Part shown: piece after piece, positions 1-8,915 of the stretch
Numbering within the stretch: position 1 is the first letter of the stretch
Layout of the letters: every line of letters begins with the position of its first letter
DNA from: Oscillatoria princeps RMCB-10
Lineage (GTDB): Bacteria > Cyanobacteriota > Cyanobacteriia > Cyanobacteriales > Oscillatoriaceae
Assembly: GCA_019359235.1 (NCBI GenBank)
Contig: JAHHHT010000047.1
Coordinates: 1 to 52,878 of the forward strand
Direction: 5' to 3'
DNA: 52,878 bases
The notes under the pieces: model-generated
The model's database searches: none
Told to the model about the DNA's origin: nothing
The model's input: only the letters and a program-made list of their open reading frames with translations
Program-made: the position numbers and the translations under genes

Positions 1-3000
1 CGTATTCATACTCAGTAACTTGACCCCTGCTATTTGTCCTGTCAGTTACCAGATTCGACTCATTCCGGGAAACACTTGGCAAAAACCCACCGCCATCCCT
101 TGCGGAAAACGCTTGATTGGCACTGTCGAGAATGGTAGACTTCACATTGCCATTCCCATCCGCTTGGCTTGATTCCGCATCCCCCAAAGCCAACGCCACC
201 GGCGCATTAAACGGGTCAATTGTCTCTTCCGGACGGTACAGCCCTGCCACCTGAACCGGCGCAACTTTCAAAGACTTTCCGTCCTTCTGAGTAGCGCTTA
301 AAGCCCGCCCCGCAAAATCATAAAGCGTCTCCTCCCGATTGTTGCGCTTGTCAACCTCAGCAACTATATGGTGGTCGCTGTCATATTCCCAAGTCCGCGC
401 CGAACCATCCGGGTCCACAATCCGCGTTAAATTTCCCGCCGCATCGTATTCCAGCCGAGTAATTCTACCCGCCGGATCAGTAATAGCGCTAACCTTTCCT
501 CCATTATACGAAAAAGTCGTTTCTAACCCCACCGGGTCGATAATTTTCGCAAGCTTTTGCTCACCATTATAAACGTACTGCGTCTCGTTCCCGTTTCTCT
601 CTGTTACCAACGCTAGCTTATTGTGCCCGTTGAAACTGTAAACCGTTTCGTCCTTCATCGTGCGGCGAAAAGTCCCGTCCGCCAGACGTTCCAGCGTTGA
701 AAAATCCCCCGGAGGAGCCATATAAGCGCCGGTTGCCAGAGGGGAAGCCTCAAATAGCAGCTCACTTCCATCCCCATCAATCAGCAGCACAGAACCGTTA
801 GGATTCTCCACCAATTTCTGCAATCCCGCCAGCCCCCAGCCACTTCCCCACGGACTGTTAATCGTGTTGACACTGAGTATTTTTCCCTGGCTTTCTGTAG
901 AAGAGCCAAAGATAGCTTCGCCGTCAAACAGGTAAACCCCAGAGTTTAAAGAATAGTCATACTCTCCCGAACTTAGAGAGCGCATATCTGCCTGCAGCGC
1001 CGCATCAATTTTGCCTCCTGTCTCCGGAATCTCCCAGAAATGTTCGCCGCCCTTAAGACCGTAATTTCCTCGCTCAAATCCGGGGAGTTGGTACTCAAAA
1101 GACCCCCGGGATACCGTTAAATCAGCAATCAGCCTCCCCTGCGGGTTTGGTACAGTATTGTCGTAGCCGAAATGCAAGATGGGGCGCGGGTCAGCTCTTA
1201 ATGAATCGTAAGTTAGCTGCAAACCTCGCATCGCGCCCAAGGATTGATAAGAGACGAGATTGTGCGTCTCCATTACTGCCCCAGAGTGGAGTTCCGCCAC
1301 CGATGTGAAGTTGCAATTCTCCTTGCATTCATTGCCACCTTCATCTGGATTGCGTTCGTCCTGATTGGGGTCCTGAGGTTGCGCTCCAAAGAAGTGCCAG
1401 CTGCTGTTGCGTATCCCGCCGGAAATGGTCTCAATTACGCTGCCATCCTCGCTGACTTTCCCCGTACCTACGTTGTCAAATAACCCCGTTGTCGGGTTAA
1501 TTGACCACAAATCCATCAATGTTCCTGGCGCATATCCCGCCCGATTGGGCAGGGATAAAGGAGCCGGTGTTGTGAATGCCATCTCTCCCGGCTGAATCGT
1601 CACTACTACGTCGGGGTGCAAGTTAGATGGCAAAGCAGCCGGTGTTAATTCCGCCGGCACTTCAGTTATGCTAAGCTGTCCTGTATAGGGATTTCCCTGC
1701 TGGTCTTTCAAAGACCCCGCCGCCACAAATACTGACGCCCCCGGTATATTCGCAGTTGTTACTGTGACATCCGCCGCCGGGTCAATTGTTTCGGCATTCG
1801 CCGTGTCAATCGGCGGCAAATAAATAGGCCGGCTGATGACATTGTTGACCCCTGTGTAAACTTCGTGTTCTAATAGCAGCGGCAACTTCTCGGCAATGAA
1901 CGGATAGGTCACATCCCCGCTAATTCCCTCGCCGCGAATTTTCAGGGTATTCTCAGGTAAAGCCCCCGGAGTCTCTAGTATAAAAGAGCCATCCGCTGCG
2001 GTGACTGTTTGCAAAGACCCCAGTTCTATAATAACACCGGCAAGCGGTTCTTGCGCCGTATTTTCAATAACTCCAGAAACCCGCGTAGTTGTCACTGGAT
2101 CTGCTGCGACAGTTAAAGTAACTTCTTGGGGAGTCTCTAGCGCCCCGTCACTGGCGACTAGGGTGAAATTATAGGTGCCTACATCATCGGGTGCCGGCGT
2201 GAAAATTAGCTGTCCATTGCCTGTTATTTTGCCTTTGGGGAGCCGGCTACCTGACCGAATTGAGTAGATAACTTTATCTCCATTTGCGTCTGTCGCACTG
2301 AGGGGAATTTCCAGGCGTTCTCCCGGTTTAACAGTTAGCGCCCCCACAGGAGCGAAGTTGGGCGCAGTATTGGGTGCCCCCACAAAAACCGAAGTGATAA
2401 CCGGCACTACGGAAAAGTTGGGATTGCTGAAGATAACCTCAACCGGCGCGGAAGTTTCCCCCGCATCTAACCCCCCGGGCTGAATCGCATTGCGGAGGTT
2501 AATATAAGGTTTGCCCGCCGCATCAACTCCAGAGGCATTTTGCAATTCTACCCCCGCCGGCAAGTTGGCGAAACTGACAGCCACATTGCGACTGGTAGCC
2601 GCGCCATTATTGAGAACTTGCAAAGAAGCTGTATATTTGCCGGTGGCTGAATTCAGTAGCACATCGCTCAAATTCACCTCAAGCGCCTGGGTTTGAGTGA
2701 GATTGCTTATATCCAGTGCCGGTCCTATTGCAGCCTTCTTCTCCTGTACTGGAAAAATCGGGCTGGCAACCCCTTCAGGATCTGTCGTATCTGTCAAGTT
2801 ATTCACCGAGACGGCACTGCCGGTATCCGTGTCGCCGTTAATGATTCGCAGCAGCAGAAAGCCGGTGGGAATCTCTTGCAAACCCGTCAAGTCAATGCTT
2901 ACCCTTGAACCATTATAGCGCACCAGTCCTGGGGTGAATTCTGCCCGATCGCCGGCTAGAGAGAATAGAACTTTTCCGGGAGTCTGTCCGTCTAAAAGTG

Positions 3001-4024
3001 TTGAGTGAGGCGATGCCGTATCCACCAGCCACACCTGAAACCGGTCTTCAGTCAGGGATGTTTTGTCTGTCGTGTCGAACCGAGCGTCTAGTTCAAATTC
3101 CAGGGTGCGGGAGCCTGAAGTTTGGCCTAATTGTATAGGAATTGCTGTTTCTGTCAGCCAACTGTCTCGCTCATGCAGTATAATAGAGTTGGCGGTTTCT
3201 GCCGCCCAGCCGGTGCTGCCTTGTTTGCGGATTAAAAAGTTTTCTGTGACTGAGAAATCCACAGACTGTGAAGCCTGGTTGCCGGCTGTGTCAGTTGCAA
3301 TAACCCCAATATTGTGGTCGCCTAGTCCTAACCCATTAGAAGCAATCGCGGCGTCAAACTTTCCCGCTGCACTCACCGGCACTGGGGATGAGCTACCGCC
3401 ATCGAGGGAGTATTTAATATTGGGAACTCCCCCACCGGTATCGCCGGCTGAACCAATCAGCCGCGCTGTGGAACTGTGCGCCCAACCGGCAATCGGCGCT
3501 GTTAAGGAGAGAGAGGGGGCACTCGTATCAATTGTAACAGTTAGTGGTGCGGAGGACGCCAGCACACTGCCCGCAAGATTTAAGGCTCTCGCCACCAGAA
3601 CATGTGGGCCATCTGTCAGGGGAATTGAGGTAATTTGTGTGCTATTTCTTCTTGTTGTTTCCCCTACGAATTGCCCGTTTGCGTACAGCTGCACTTTCGC
3701 CACCCCCACAGGCGAACCCGTCAATAAGTCTGCCGCAAAGGTAGGCGTGCTGTCATTGGTTATATTGTCGGTGTTGCTGGCACCGCTGTCACTGGATGGC
3801 AGTAAATCCAGACCTATAGATAGTAGAGGGGGCAGCAGGTACTGGGGGAGTGAGGGATCTCTGAACTGGGGGGACAAGAAAGCCCCCTCATCGGCTTCAG
3901 GGAAGTTCAATAAATTGCTTGAATCGCTCTCAGAACCCGATGGAATCCATTGGGAGCCAATCTCTAGTTCCTGAGTCCCGCCTGACGGGAATGCCAGCAA
4001 ATTTTCCCCGGTGTTTGGTTCCAT
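1..4024 (-). CDS. RHS/YD-repeat surface protein with Ig-like and cadherin-like N-terminal domains (3' end outside window)
   Basis: The frame is open from ATG at 4024 down to base 1 with no stop, giving 1341 codons; the C-terminus lies outside the window. An AGGGGG ribosome site about 9 nt upstream and an in-frame stop further upstream support this start. In order: a low-complexity N-terminus without a clear signal peptide; two bacterial Ig-like stretches (about residues 65-230, including a DTSAP linker); a cadherin/dystroglycan-like domain near 550-640 (NTAPNF, ATDANGDKVIYS); a carboxypeptidase-regulatory-like fold near 645-685 (SGVIENTAQEPLAGV, TAADGSF); and YD repeats from about 1150 (YDAAGNLTRIVDPDG, WEYDSD). 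Such proteins are usually large secreted or surface proteins whose RHS shell encloses a variable C-terminal toxin or adhesin tip. The tip is not visible here, so toxin activity is not claimed. Family assignment is confident; function is inferred. Confidence 0.88.
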   Translation of the reverse strand, partial: MEPNTGENLLAFPSGGTQELEIGSQWIPSGSESDSSNLLNFPEADEGAFLSPQFRDPSLPQYLLPPLLSIGLDLLPSSDSGASNTDNITNDSTPTFAADLLTGSPVGVAKVQLYANGQFVGETTRRNSTQITSIPLTDGPHVLVARALNLAGSVLASSAPLTVTIDTSAPSLSLTAPIAGWAHSSTARLIGSAGDTGGGVPNIKYSLDGGSSSPVPVSAAGKFDAAIASNGLGLGDHNIGVIATDTAGNQASQSVDFSVTENFLIRKQGSTGWAAETANSIILHERDSWLTETAIPIQLGQTSGSRTLEFELDARFDTTDKTSLTEDRFQVWLVDTASPHSTLLDGQTPGKVLFSLAGDRAEFTPGLVRYNGSRVSIDLTGLQEIPTGFLLLRIINGDTDTGSAVSVNNLTDTTDPEGVASPIFPVQEKKAAIGPALDISNLTQTQALEVNLSDVLLNSATGKYTASLQVLNNGAATSRNVAVSFANLPAGVELQNASGVDAAGKPYINLRNAIQPGGLDAGETSAPVEVIFSNPNFSVVPVITSVFVGAPNTAPNFAPVGALTVKPGERLEIPLSATDANGDKVIYSIRSGSRLPKGKITGNGQLIFTPAPDDVGTYNFTLVASDGALETPQEVTLTVAADPVTTTRVSGVIENTAQEPLAGVIIELGSLQTVTAADGSFILETPGALPENTLKIRGEGISGDVTYPFIAEKLPLLLEHEVYTGVNNVISRPIYLPPIDTANAETIDPAADVTVTTANIPGASVFVAAGSLKDQQGNPYTGQLSITEVPAELTPAALPSNLHPDVVVTIQPGEMAFTTPAPLSLPNRAGYAPGTLMDLWSINPTTGLFDNVGTGKVSEDGSVIETISGGIRNSSWHFFGAQPQDPNQDERNPDEGGNECKENCNFTSVAELHSGAVMETHNLVSYQSLGAMRGLQLTYDSLRADPRPILHFGYDNTVPNPQGRLIADLTVSRGSFEYQLPGFERGNYGLKGGEHFWEIPETGGKIDAALQADMRSLSSGEYDYSLNSGVYLFDGEAIFGSSTESQGKILSVNTINSPWGSGWGLAGLQKLVENPNGSVLLIDGDGSELLFEASPLATGAYMAPPGDFSTLERLADGTFRRTMKDETVYSFNGHNKLALVTERNGNETQYVYNGEQKLAKIIDPVGLETTFSYNGGKVSAITDPAGRITRLEYDAAGNLTRIVDPDGSARTWEYDSDHHIVAEVDKRNNREETLYDFAGRALSATQKDGKSLKVAPVQVAGLYRPEETIDPFNAPVALALGDAESSQADGNGNVKSTILDSANQAFSARDGGGFLPSVSRNESNLVTDRTNSRGQVTEYEY

Positions 4025-4411
4025 CTCAAATGTCCCCCTGACGACTCACTCAATGATGCCGGTGGGTTTGGCTTTTAGCAGCCCTCAACCGACACCTGCT
4101 AGTTCTGCTTGCCTTTTTGTGGCTCAACTTTTTTAACTGTAACACCTTAACTTAGCTTTTGTTCTGGTTTTTTGTTAATTTCTCTTACCGTTTTTAGTGC
4201 CGGGGAATTTCTCTCACTTCAGTTTTTGTTAAAGCTTGTGAAAAAATTGTGAGATGTATAGGGTTTGTCTGGGAGCTACAACCAGACAGTGGTAGAATCA
4301 AGGGTTCTCTCGTTCCCAGCCTCAGGCTGGGAACGAGGGATAGAGATGGATAGCAAAAATTAAATGCGCCACAGCTTAGCAAAAGCTCTCGCTCGAGTCC
4401 ACCGGCAACAC
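4025..4411. other. Intergenic region with one hairpin repeat
   Basis: This holds the upstream region of the RHS gene and one copy of the CGTTCCCAG...CTGGGAACGAG inverted repeat (see separate entry). An AT-rich stretch with several short T runs lies at 4120-4200. No gene is supported: the minus-strand frame at 4194-4415 is translated mostly from the repeat itself. Confidence 0.6.
4309..4337. repeat. CGTTCCCAG...CTGGGAACGAG interspersed hairpin repeat
   Basis: Imperfect palindrome with arms CTCGTTCCCAGC and GCTGGGAACGAG. The same family recurs at 22000-22044 and twice at 34717-34854. It often gives false reading frames. Confidence 0.85.
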
Positions 4412-5611
4412 TCACGAATCCAGCAACTCCAAGAGCGCCTTGGCTAGATATTCATACTCCACCGGCGTGTTGTAAATCTGTGCGGAAATGCGAATCAGCC
4501 ACTGGGGGGCTGCCGGCCAGGCAGTAAGCCACACTTCAATCCCAAACTGGTCCAGCAAAATATCGTGAAGCGCCTCAGTGGAACCGTCGGGCAGAGGTAG
4601 AGATGCCATCGAGCCAATCATCTCATCCGGACAGGGCACCGGCACGCCCAGCTTGTCGCAAAGCATCTGTCTCGCCGCCAGGGCCATCGAGCGGTTTCTC
4701 TCCATCAATTCTGGCCAGCCGCCGGCCAGCAGGGAGCCCATGAATTTGACAGCCACCGGCACGCACAGGTATGCTGTGGGGTCATCTGTCCCCATCCAGT
4801 CGAATTCCAGCTGGAAGCGCGACCGGTCAGTGCGGGGGGAGTTGGCCCCGTGGCTGACTGTCAGGGGACGGATAGCCGATTGCTTGTCGCGCCGCACATA
4901 CAGGAAGGCTGCCCCTTTGGGGGCGCACAGCCATTTGTGGCAGTTGCCGGTGTAGTAAGTTGCGCCAATCTCGTGCAGGTTCAGGGGCAGCATGCCGGGC
5001 GCGTGGGCCCCGTCCACGAGGGTATCGACGCCCAGTCCTGCTAGCTGCTGGACAATCTGCCCGATGGGGAAAATCAGCGCCGTCTGGCTGACCACATGAT
5101 CCAGCAAAACCAGCCGCGTTTTCGGGGAAACTCGCTCCATCACTGCCTGGACAATCTGAGCCGGCGATTCCAGGGGAAAGGGCACCTGCGCTGTGATGAT
5201 GCGGGCACCGGCACGCTCGGCCACAAAATTCAGGGCGTTGCGGCAGGCGTTGTACTCCTGGTTGGTGGTCAGGATCTCTTCCCCGGGCTGAAAGTGCCCA
5301 TAAGCGAGCAGGGAGCGCAAGACGGCATTGACGCCGGTTGTGGCGTTGGGGACAAAGGCCAGCTCGGCGGGGTCAGCGCCGGCAAAGCGGGCCAGCTCGG
5401 TGCGAGCTTCATCGAGCAGGGGCTCGAACTCCCGCCCAAAAAAGCGCACCGGCTCTCGTTCCAGCTGTTCCCGCAAGCGCTGCTGGACTTCGAGCACCGG
5501 CAGGGGGCAGGCTCCAAATGAGCCGTGATTCAGATAAGTTACATTTCTGTCCAGCAACCAAAACTCAGCCCAGCTAGCTGGAGCGCTTTGCGATTCGGCG
5601 TTTTGATACAT
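4412..5611 (-). CDS. Class V PLP-dependent aminotransferase, isopenicillin-N epimerase-like
   Basis: A 399-residue protein of the usual length for class V aminotransferases of the isopenicillin-N epimerase (CefD)/cysteine desulfurase-like group. It opens with the family's LNHGSFGACP motif (residues 28-37). The cofactor region is intact: D200 and H203 in VDGAHAPGM, and the Schiff-base lysine K226 in NCHKWLCAPKG. In this fold the enzyme binds pyridoxal phosphate and acts on an amino acid in the cytosol; the CefD name reflects similarity only, and beta-lactam synthesis is not implied because no such genes are nearby. The ATG at 5611 is the natural start. The gene stands alone, downstream of the split tRNA-Asn gene on the same strand, with 130 bp of hairpin repeats between them. 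Substrate is unknown. Confidence 0.88.
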   Translation of the reverse strand: MYQNAESQSAPASWAEFWLLDRNVTYLNHGSFGACPLPVLEVQQRLREQLEREPVRFFGREFEPLLDEARTELARFAGADPAELAFVPNATTGVNAVLRSLLAYGHFQPGEEILTTNQEYNACRNALNFVAERAGARIITAQVPFPLESPAQIVQAVMERVSPKTRLVLLDHVVSQTALIFPIGQIVQQLAGLGVDTLVDGAHAPGMLPLNLHEIGATYYTGNCHKWLCAPKGAAFLYVRRDKQSAIRPLTVSHGANSPRTDRSRFQLEFDWMGTDDPTAYLCVPVAVKFMGSLLAGGWPELMERNRSMALAARQMLCDKLGVPVPCPDEMIGSMASLPLPDGSTEALHDILLDQFGIEVWLTAWPAAPQWLIRISAQIYNTPVEYEYLAKALLELLDS

Positions 5612-5652
5612 TTACAGCACGCTAGCAAATTGGTTAGGAAATGAGACATTGA

Positions 5653-5711
5653 GGTACGGCGCTCACCGTACCTGCGGATAGATATCGTAGGACAGGCGTC
5701 TCGCCTGTCCC
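5653..5711. repeat. Two adjacent hairpin repeats
   Basis: GTACGGCGCTCACCGTAC (5654-5671) and the palindrome GGACAGGCGTCTCGCCTGTC (from 5691) form two short hairpins. The second recurs with a CCC centre at 52376-52396, so it is a dispersed family. Confidence 0.7.
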
Positions 5712-5744
5712 ACTCTCACGAATCCAAAATCCAAAATCTGTTAA

Positions 5745-6091
5745 CTCCCCGGGCAAGATTCGAACTTGCGACCAATCGGTTACACCCTGTCCCAACGTTT
5801 CCGCTAGGGGTGGACTATCTCATCATCCCTTGTGGGATGTCGGGCGCTACTGGATTTATTGGATAGGCTCCTCATCCATAGTCTCTGCACCTTTCTGGCT
5901 ACCTGTGGGTTAACCACTGCCTTTCGCCAGACTTGGCTCAGGGTTCCCGCCACCCGAAGTGCTGCGGCTTCCTTGAGTTCACCCGATTTTCCACTACTCG
6001 TTACCGAGTAGCGCTGCTTGGGGAAGCTGCAAGCTTTATGGCCTGCATTGGTCCCTGACAGCCGACCGCTCTACCACTGAGCTACCGAGGA
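5745..6091 (-). tRNA. tRNA-Asn(GUU), split by a group I intron
   Basis: The two exons are 6091-6058 (34 nt) and 5782-5745 (38 nt). Joined, they make a 72-nt tRNA without encoded CCA. The acceptor stem TCCTCGG pairs with CCGGGGA, including one G-U pair. The D-arm is GCTC-AGTGGTA-GAGC. The anticodon stem GTCGG pairs with CCGAT, and the loop is CTGT|TAA, which gives anticodon GUU after U33. The variable loop has 5 nt, the T-arm is GCAAG-TTCGAAT-CTTGC, and the discriminator is G. The intron interrupts the anticodon between positions 35 and 36. Without the intron the sequence reads as an ordinary cyanobacterial tRNA-Asn, which is what identifies it. This charges asparagine for translation. Confidence 0.93.
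5783..6057 (-). ncRNA. Group I intron (tRNA-Leu/fMet type) in tRNA-Asn
   Basis: A 275-nt insertion with no reading frame. It follows a U at the 5' exon end and ends in G at 5783, the group I rules for both splice sites. Core elements seen on the minus strand: CCTGAGCCAAG (5942-5932), matching the conserved core of cyanobacterial tRNA introns; P7 halves GACTAT (in GCAGAGACTATGG, 5888-5876) and ATAGTC (in GATAGTCCA, 5819-5811), six perfect pairs; a hairpin CTACTCG-GTAA-CGAGTAG with a GNRA tetraloop near the 5' end; and CATCCC-ACAA-GGGATG before P7 3'. A guide pairing GGCUGU with GCAGCU or GCAGGCC could form P1. It should self-splice by the guanosine-initiated route, though activity is inferred. 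Confidence 0.9.
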
Positions 6092-6193
6092 TTGTGATTT
6101 TTATAATAACTACCTGCGGAGGAGTTTGGCAAGTACTTTGGGAAAAATTTTTCAAACTTTTTTTTCGGCTGCTGAGAGGGCCATTTTGGCGCT

Positions 6194-6745
6194 TCACCAG
6201 GGCCGGTTCATCCGCATTTGGGCCAAGCGCTGCTGGGCTTTGGGATCGAGAGAGCTAGCTAAAAAGCGACTGGGCGGTCGTTTGGAGGAGTGCTGTTTGC
6301 CTCTGACGCTGTGCTTTGTGGATTCTACTTCCGAGGCGAGCTGGTGTCCTGAGATCCATTCGGCTCCGTACCCGACGACGGTGAGTTGCTGGGCCCGGTC
6401 TGATGTGGCCACAATCAGCCGCTGCTGAGCGTGGGCCCGTTCGTAGCGAAAGACGGCGCAGGTTTTTTCTATATAGGTATCTGCGGTTTGCCCGAAGTCG
6501 GTGTAGTGGACGCAGAGGTGGCGGGTAATTTCTTCCTTGGTGCTGCGGGTGTCTTGATAGTGGGCGTCGAACACCAGGCGAGTGTCGTAGTCCTTAAAGG
6601 CGCTGTAGTTCACCAAAGTTTCGATCAATTCCCGTCTCGCGGCTTCCAGGCCATCTCGATCGCGGGTTTTTGTCAGGTATGGCCAGATTCCTATGATGTT
6701 GTAGCCGTCCACGAGCAGGACAGCGGGCGGTGAGGGGCGTAACAT
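6194..6745 (-). CDS. NYN-domain endoribonuclease, YacP/Rae1 family
   Basis: A 183-residue protein matching the NYN_YacP family over its first ~150 residues. The family's acidic motif is at the start (LLVDGYNIIG), with VFDAHY and a TSDRAQQ motif further in. The C-terminus ends in a basic tail. YacP/Rae1 of Firmicutes is a ribosome-associated mRNA endonuclease; cyanobacterial and plastid homologues are common but less studied, so RNA cleavage is inferred from family. It starts at ATG 6745 and ends about 100 bp upstream of the split tRNA-Asn on the same strand, so the two could share a transcript. It is one of three NYN-fold proteins in this window. Confidence 0.85.
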   Translation of the reverse strand: MLRPSPPAVLLVDGYNIIGIWPYLTKTRDRDGLEAARRELIETLVNYSAFKDYDTRLVFDAHYQDTRSTKEEITRHLCVHYTDFGQTADTYIEKTCAVFRYERAHAQQRLIVATSDRAQQLTVVGYGAEWISGHQLASEVESTKHSVRGKQHSSKRPPSRFLASSLDPKAQQRLAQMRMNRPW

Positions 6746-7069
6746 ATCGGTTTCAATTGTAATATTTCTACATGAATTATCTTTTTTTATATCCTACTCT
6801 TGACTTTTTTGCTTAAAATTTTTCCATCAGTTGCCAGAACGCCGCTGGTAGCTAGTTAATTTATATTAAATACGGCTGTTTAATTAATGAATGTAACGCC
6901 CGCGCTTCAGGGCATATAAGGATTTCGCCCAGCGTCACTGCGGTTCAGACGGTTGTGCGCAAAAAAAACTAATTTAACGGAAATTTCTGAGGGCTCCCAA
7001 TTGTTGACCTCGGTGCGGCAGCGATGGCAACTCCCTTTGACCGGCACGGATTGCGACTTGCGGCTGGCA
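6746..7069. other. Intergenic region, no gene seen
   Basis: This gap separates the YacP-like gene from the WD40 gene, both on the minus strand. The part next to YacP is AT-rich and probably carries its promoter. No RNA gene or known repeat was recognised. Confidence 0.5.
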
Positions 7070-8551
7070 CTAGCTGGGCTCGACCCATCCGGGCATAGGG
7101 TGACGGAGTAAACTCAGGTCAAGGGTTTGCCCGCTGGGGTTGGGAGTGAGGTTAATCAGCGGGTCTGTATGTCCCGTCAGGGTGCGGCGAAGCGCTCCTG
7201 TCTGCAAGTCCCACAGCTTGATCGTCCTTTCGTTACTGCCGCTGGCGAGGGTTTGGCCATCATCTCTGATGGCCAGCGACCGGACTGTGCCGGCATGCCC
7301 CGCGAAGATATTTCTGCGCTCGCCGGTGTCCAGGTGCCAAATCTCGATGGTGCCGTCCTGAGAGCCACTGGCGAGGATTTGCCCATCAGGGCTGATGGCG
7401 ATGGCCACCACTGGGTCTGGATACACCGGCAGGGTTCGCAGCAACTTGCCGGTGTTTATATCCCATATTTTCAGTGTTTTGTCAATACTGCCGCTGGCGA
7501 GAATCTGGCTGTCGGGGCTAATGGCAAGGGGGCGAACCATGCCGGCATGGGCGGCGATGCGGCGCTCTTTCTCGCCGCCGGCTGGATGCCAAATTTTAAT
7601 CGTACCGTCATAGCCGCCGCTGATCAGGATATGCCCGTCGCAGCTAATGGCAATGGAACTGACGCCGCTGGAATGACCGGCGAGGGTGCCGAGCAACTCG
7701 CCGGTGCCGGAATGGGACAGGTGGAGCTTTTTTTCGATACTGCCACTGGCGAGGGAGTGCCCGCCAGAGCTGGTGGCGGCGGGATACAGCGACCAGCAAT
7801 GCCCCTTCAGCAGGTCGATCAGCTCGCTGTTGCCCAACTTCCACAGTTTAATGCTGCCGTCATAACTGCTGGAGGCGAGGGTTTGGCCATCGGCGCTGAG
7901 CGCGGCGGGATAGAGATAGGTTGACCCGCAGGTGACGGTGCGCAACCACTCGCGGGAGGTTTGCTGAGATTTGAGGGATTCCAGATAGCTGCGCAAACCG
8001 CCGCCATAGAGAAGGTCTGCGATTCCGAATGAAGCCGGAGCGCTGCTGGCTTCCACCTGGAGAGCCGGCAGAAAGCCCGCCAGGATGGCGCTGCACGCTT
8101 CTTGCGCCTCACTGATGTCTTCTGGGAGCAAAATGCAGACAACAGCGGCATTTTGCTTGACTTGTGAGGGGTGAGCCCGCCACCGAACTGAATCAATACT
8201 GCCGTGCGCTGTTTGGATTTGGATGCCGGCGGTTGAGTTTTCGGTGAGGGGAAAATCGACGCCGGTGTTGCTGTCAGGGCGGGTCACCAAAACGTCCAAG
8301 CAGGTGGCGAGCGCTTCTTCACCCAGCTGTTCGAGCAAGTGGTTGCGGATTATATCGCGGACTGGAGCGTTTTGCTCCGCTTCGGTGAGCTGCCGGCACT
8401 GGGAGCGAATTTGCTGCAACCGCTGACCTGAAATCACCATCAATTCACTGTGGCAACCGAGGGTTTGACAGCGCAGCAGATTTGCCGCACCCGACTTGAG
8501 CCGTTTGATGAAGTCAGCCTGTTGAGATTTCAGTGGGGTTGTCCAGTCCAT
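7070..8551 (-). CDS. WD40-repeat protein
   Basis: A 493-residue protein in two parts. Residues 1-205 form a helical N-terminal region with no domain I recognise, including a cysteine pair in LLRCQTLGCHSE. Residues 205-480 hold about six to seven WD40 repeats of roughly 42 residues, each ending in a variant of DGTIKIW or RTIKLWDL with the spacing GH-x-D typical of the fold. The second and third blades are worn (KKLHLSHSG). The repeats likely close a beta-propeller that serves as a protein-binding platform, probably in the cytosol since no signal peptide is visible. ATG 8551 is the start. No neighbour suggests its partner. WD40 proteins are unusually numerous in filamentous cyanobacteria. Confidence 0.88.
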   Translation of the reverse strand: MDWTTPLKSQQADFIKRLKSGAANLLRCQTLGCHSELMVISGQRLQQIRSQCRQLTEAEQNAPVRDIIRNHLLEQLGEEALATCLDVLVTRPDSNTGVDFPLTENSTAGIQIQTAHGSIDSVRWRAHPSQVKQNAAVVCILLPEDISEAQEACSAILAGFLPALQVEASSAPASFGIADLLYGGGLRSYLESLKSQQTSREWLRTVTCGSTYLYPAALSADGQTLASSSYDGSIKLWKLGNSELIDLLKGHCWSLYPAATSSGGHSLASGSIEKKLHLSHSGTGELLGTLAGHSSGVSSIAISCDGHILISGGYDGTIKIWHPAGGEKERRIAAHAGMVRPLAISPDSQILASGSIDKTLKIWDINTGKLLRTLPVYPDPVVAIAISPDGQILASGSQDGTIEIWHLDTGERRNIFAGHAGTVRSLAIRDDGQTLASGSNERTIKLWDLQTGALRRTLTGHTDPLINLTPNPSGQTLDLSLLRHPMPGWVEPS

Positions 8552-8915
8552 GCGCGGGTTGTGTGACTCTCCCCAAGATTTTACCTGTATCTTACAAGCT
8601 CGAGCAGCCGGTTCTTTGGGGAGAGGGAAGGCACAGGGGAGACGCCTGTGCTGCGAGCTGCTCGCGGAAAGCGGGTGCCGGCAGCATTGGACACGCGCCG
8701 GCGCGGATGCGGTGGGGGCTTTGGGCGCAGGCGCTCTGGCCTGTGCTGCCAGGTGCCGGTGGGGAAGGGGTAGATGTCTGCGGCTAAAAATTGGGTTTTA
8801 AGTCGTCCCTGATATCTGCGTTTTGATATATCTGCAAGATTGCTATGCTATCACACACTTGAGCTGGCATTGATTGCAATCGCACTTCTCGCAAGGGAGC
8901 CGGCACCGGCTGCAA
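8552..8915. other. Intergenic region, no gene seen
   Basis: This contains the upstream region of the WD40 gene and a short hairpin around GCACAGGGGAGACGCCTGTG (8630-8650). Plus-strand frames here lack a ribosome site and look like chance. Confidence 0.5.

Noticed and set aside
3063-3974. 303-codon open frame on the plus strand
   Set aside because: It is antisense to the RHS gene, which has family domains, a ribosome site and an unbroken frame.
4194-4415. 73-codon minus-strand frame
   Set aside because: Its middle is a translation of the GTTCCCAG hairpin repeat, and no domain is visible.
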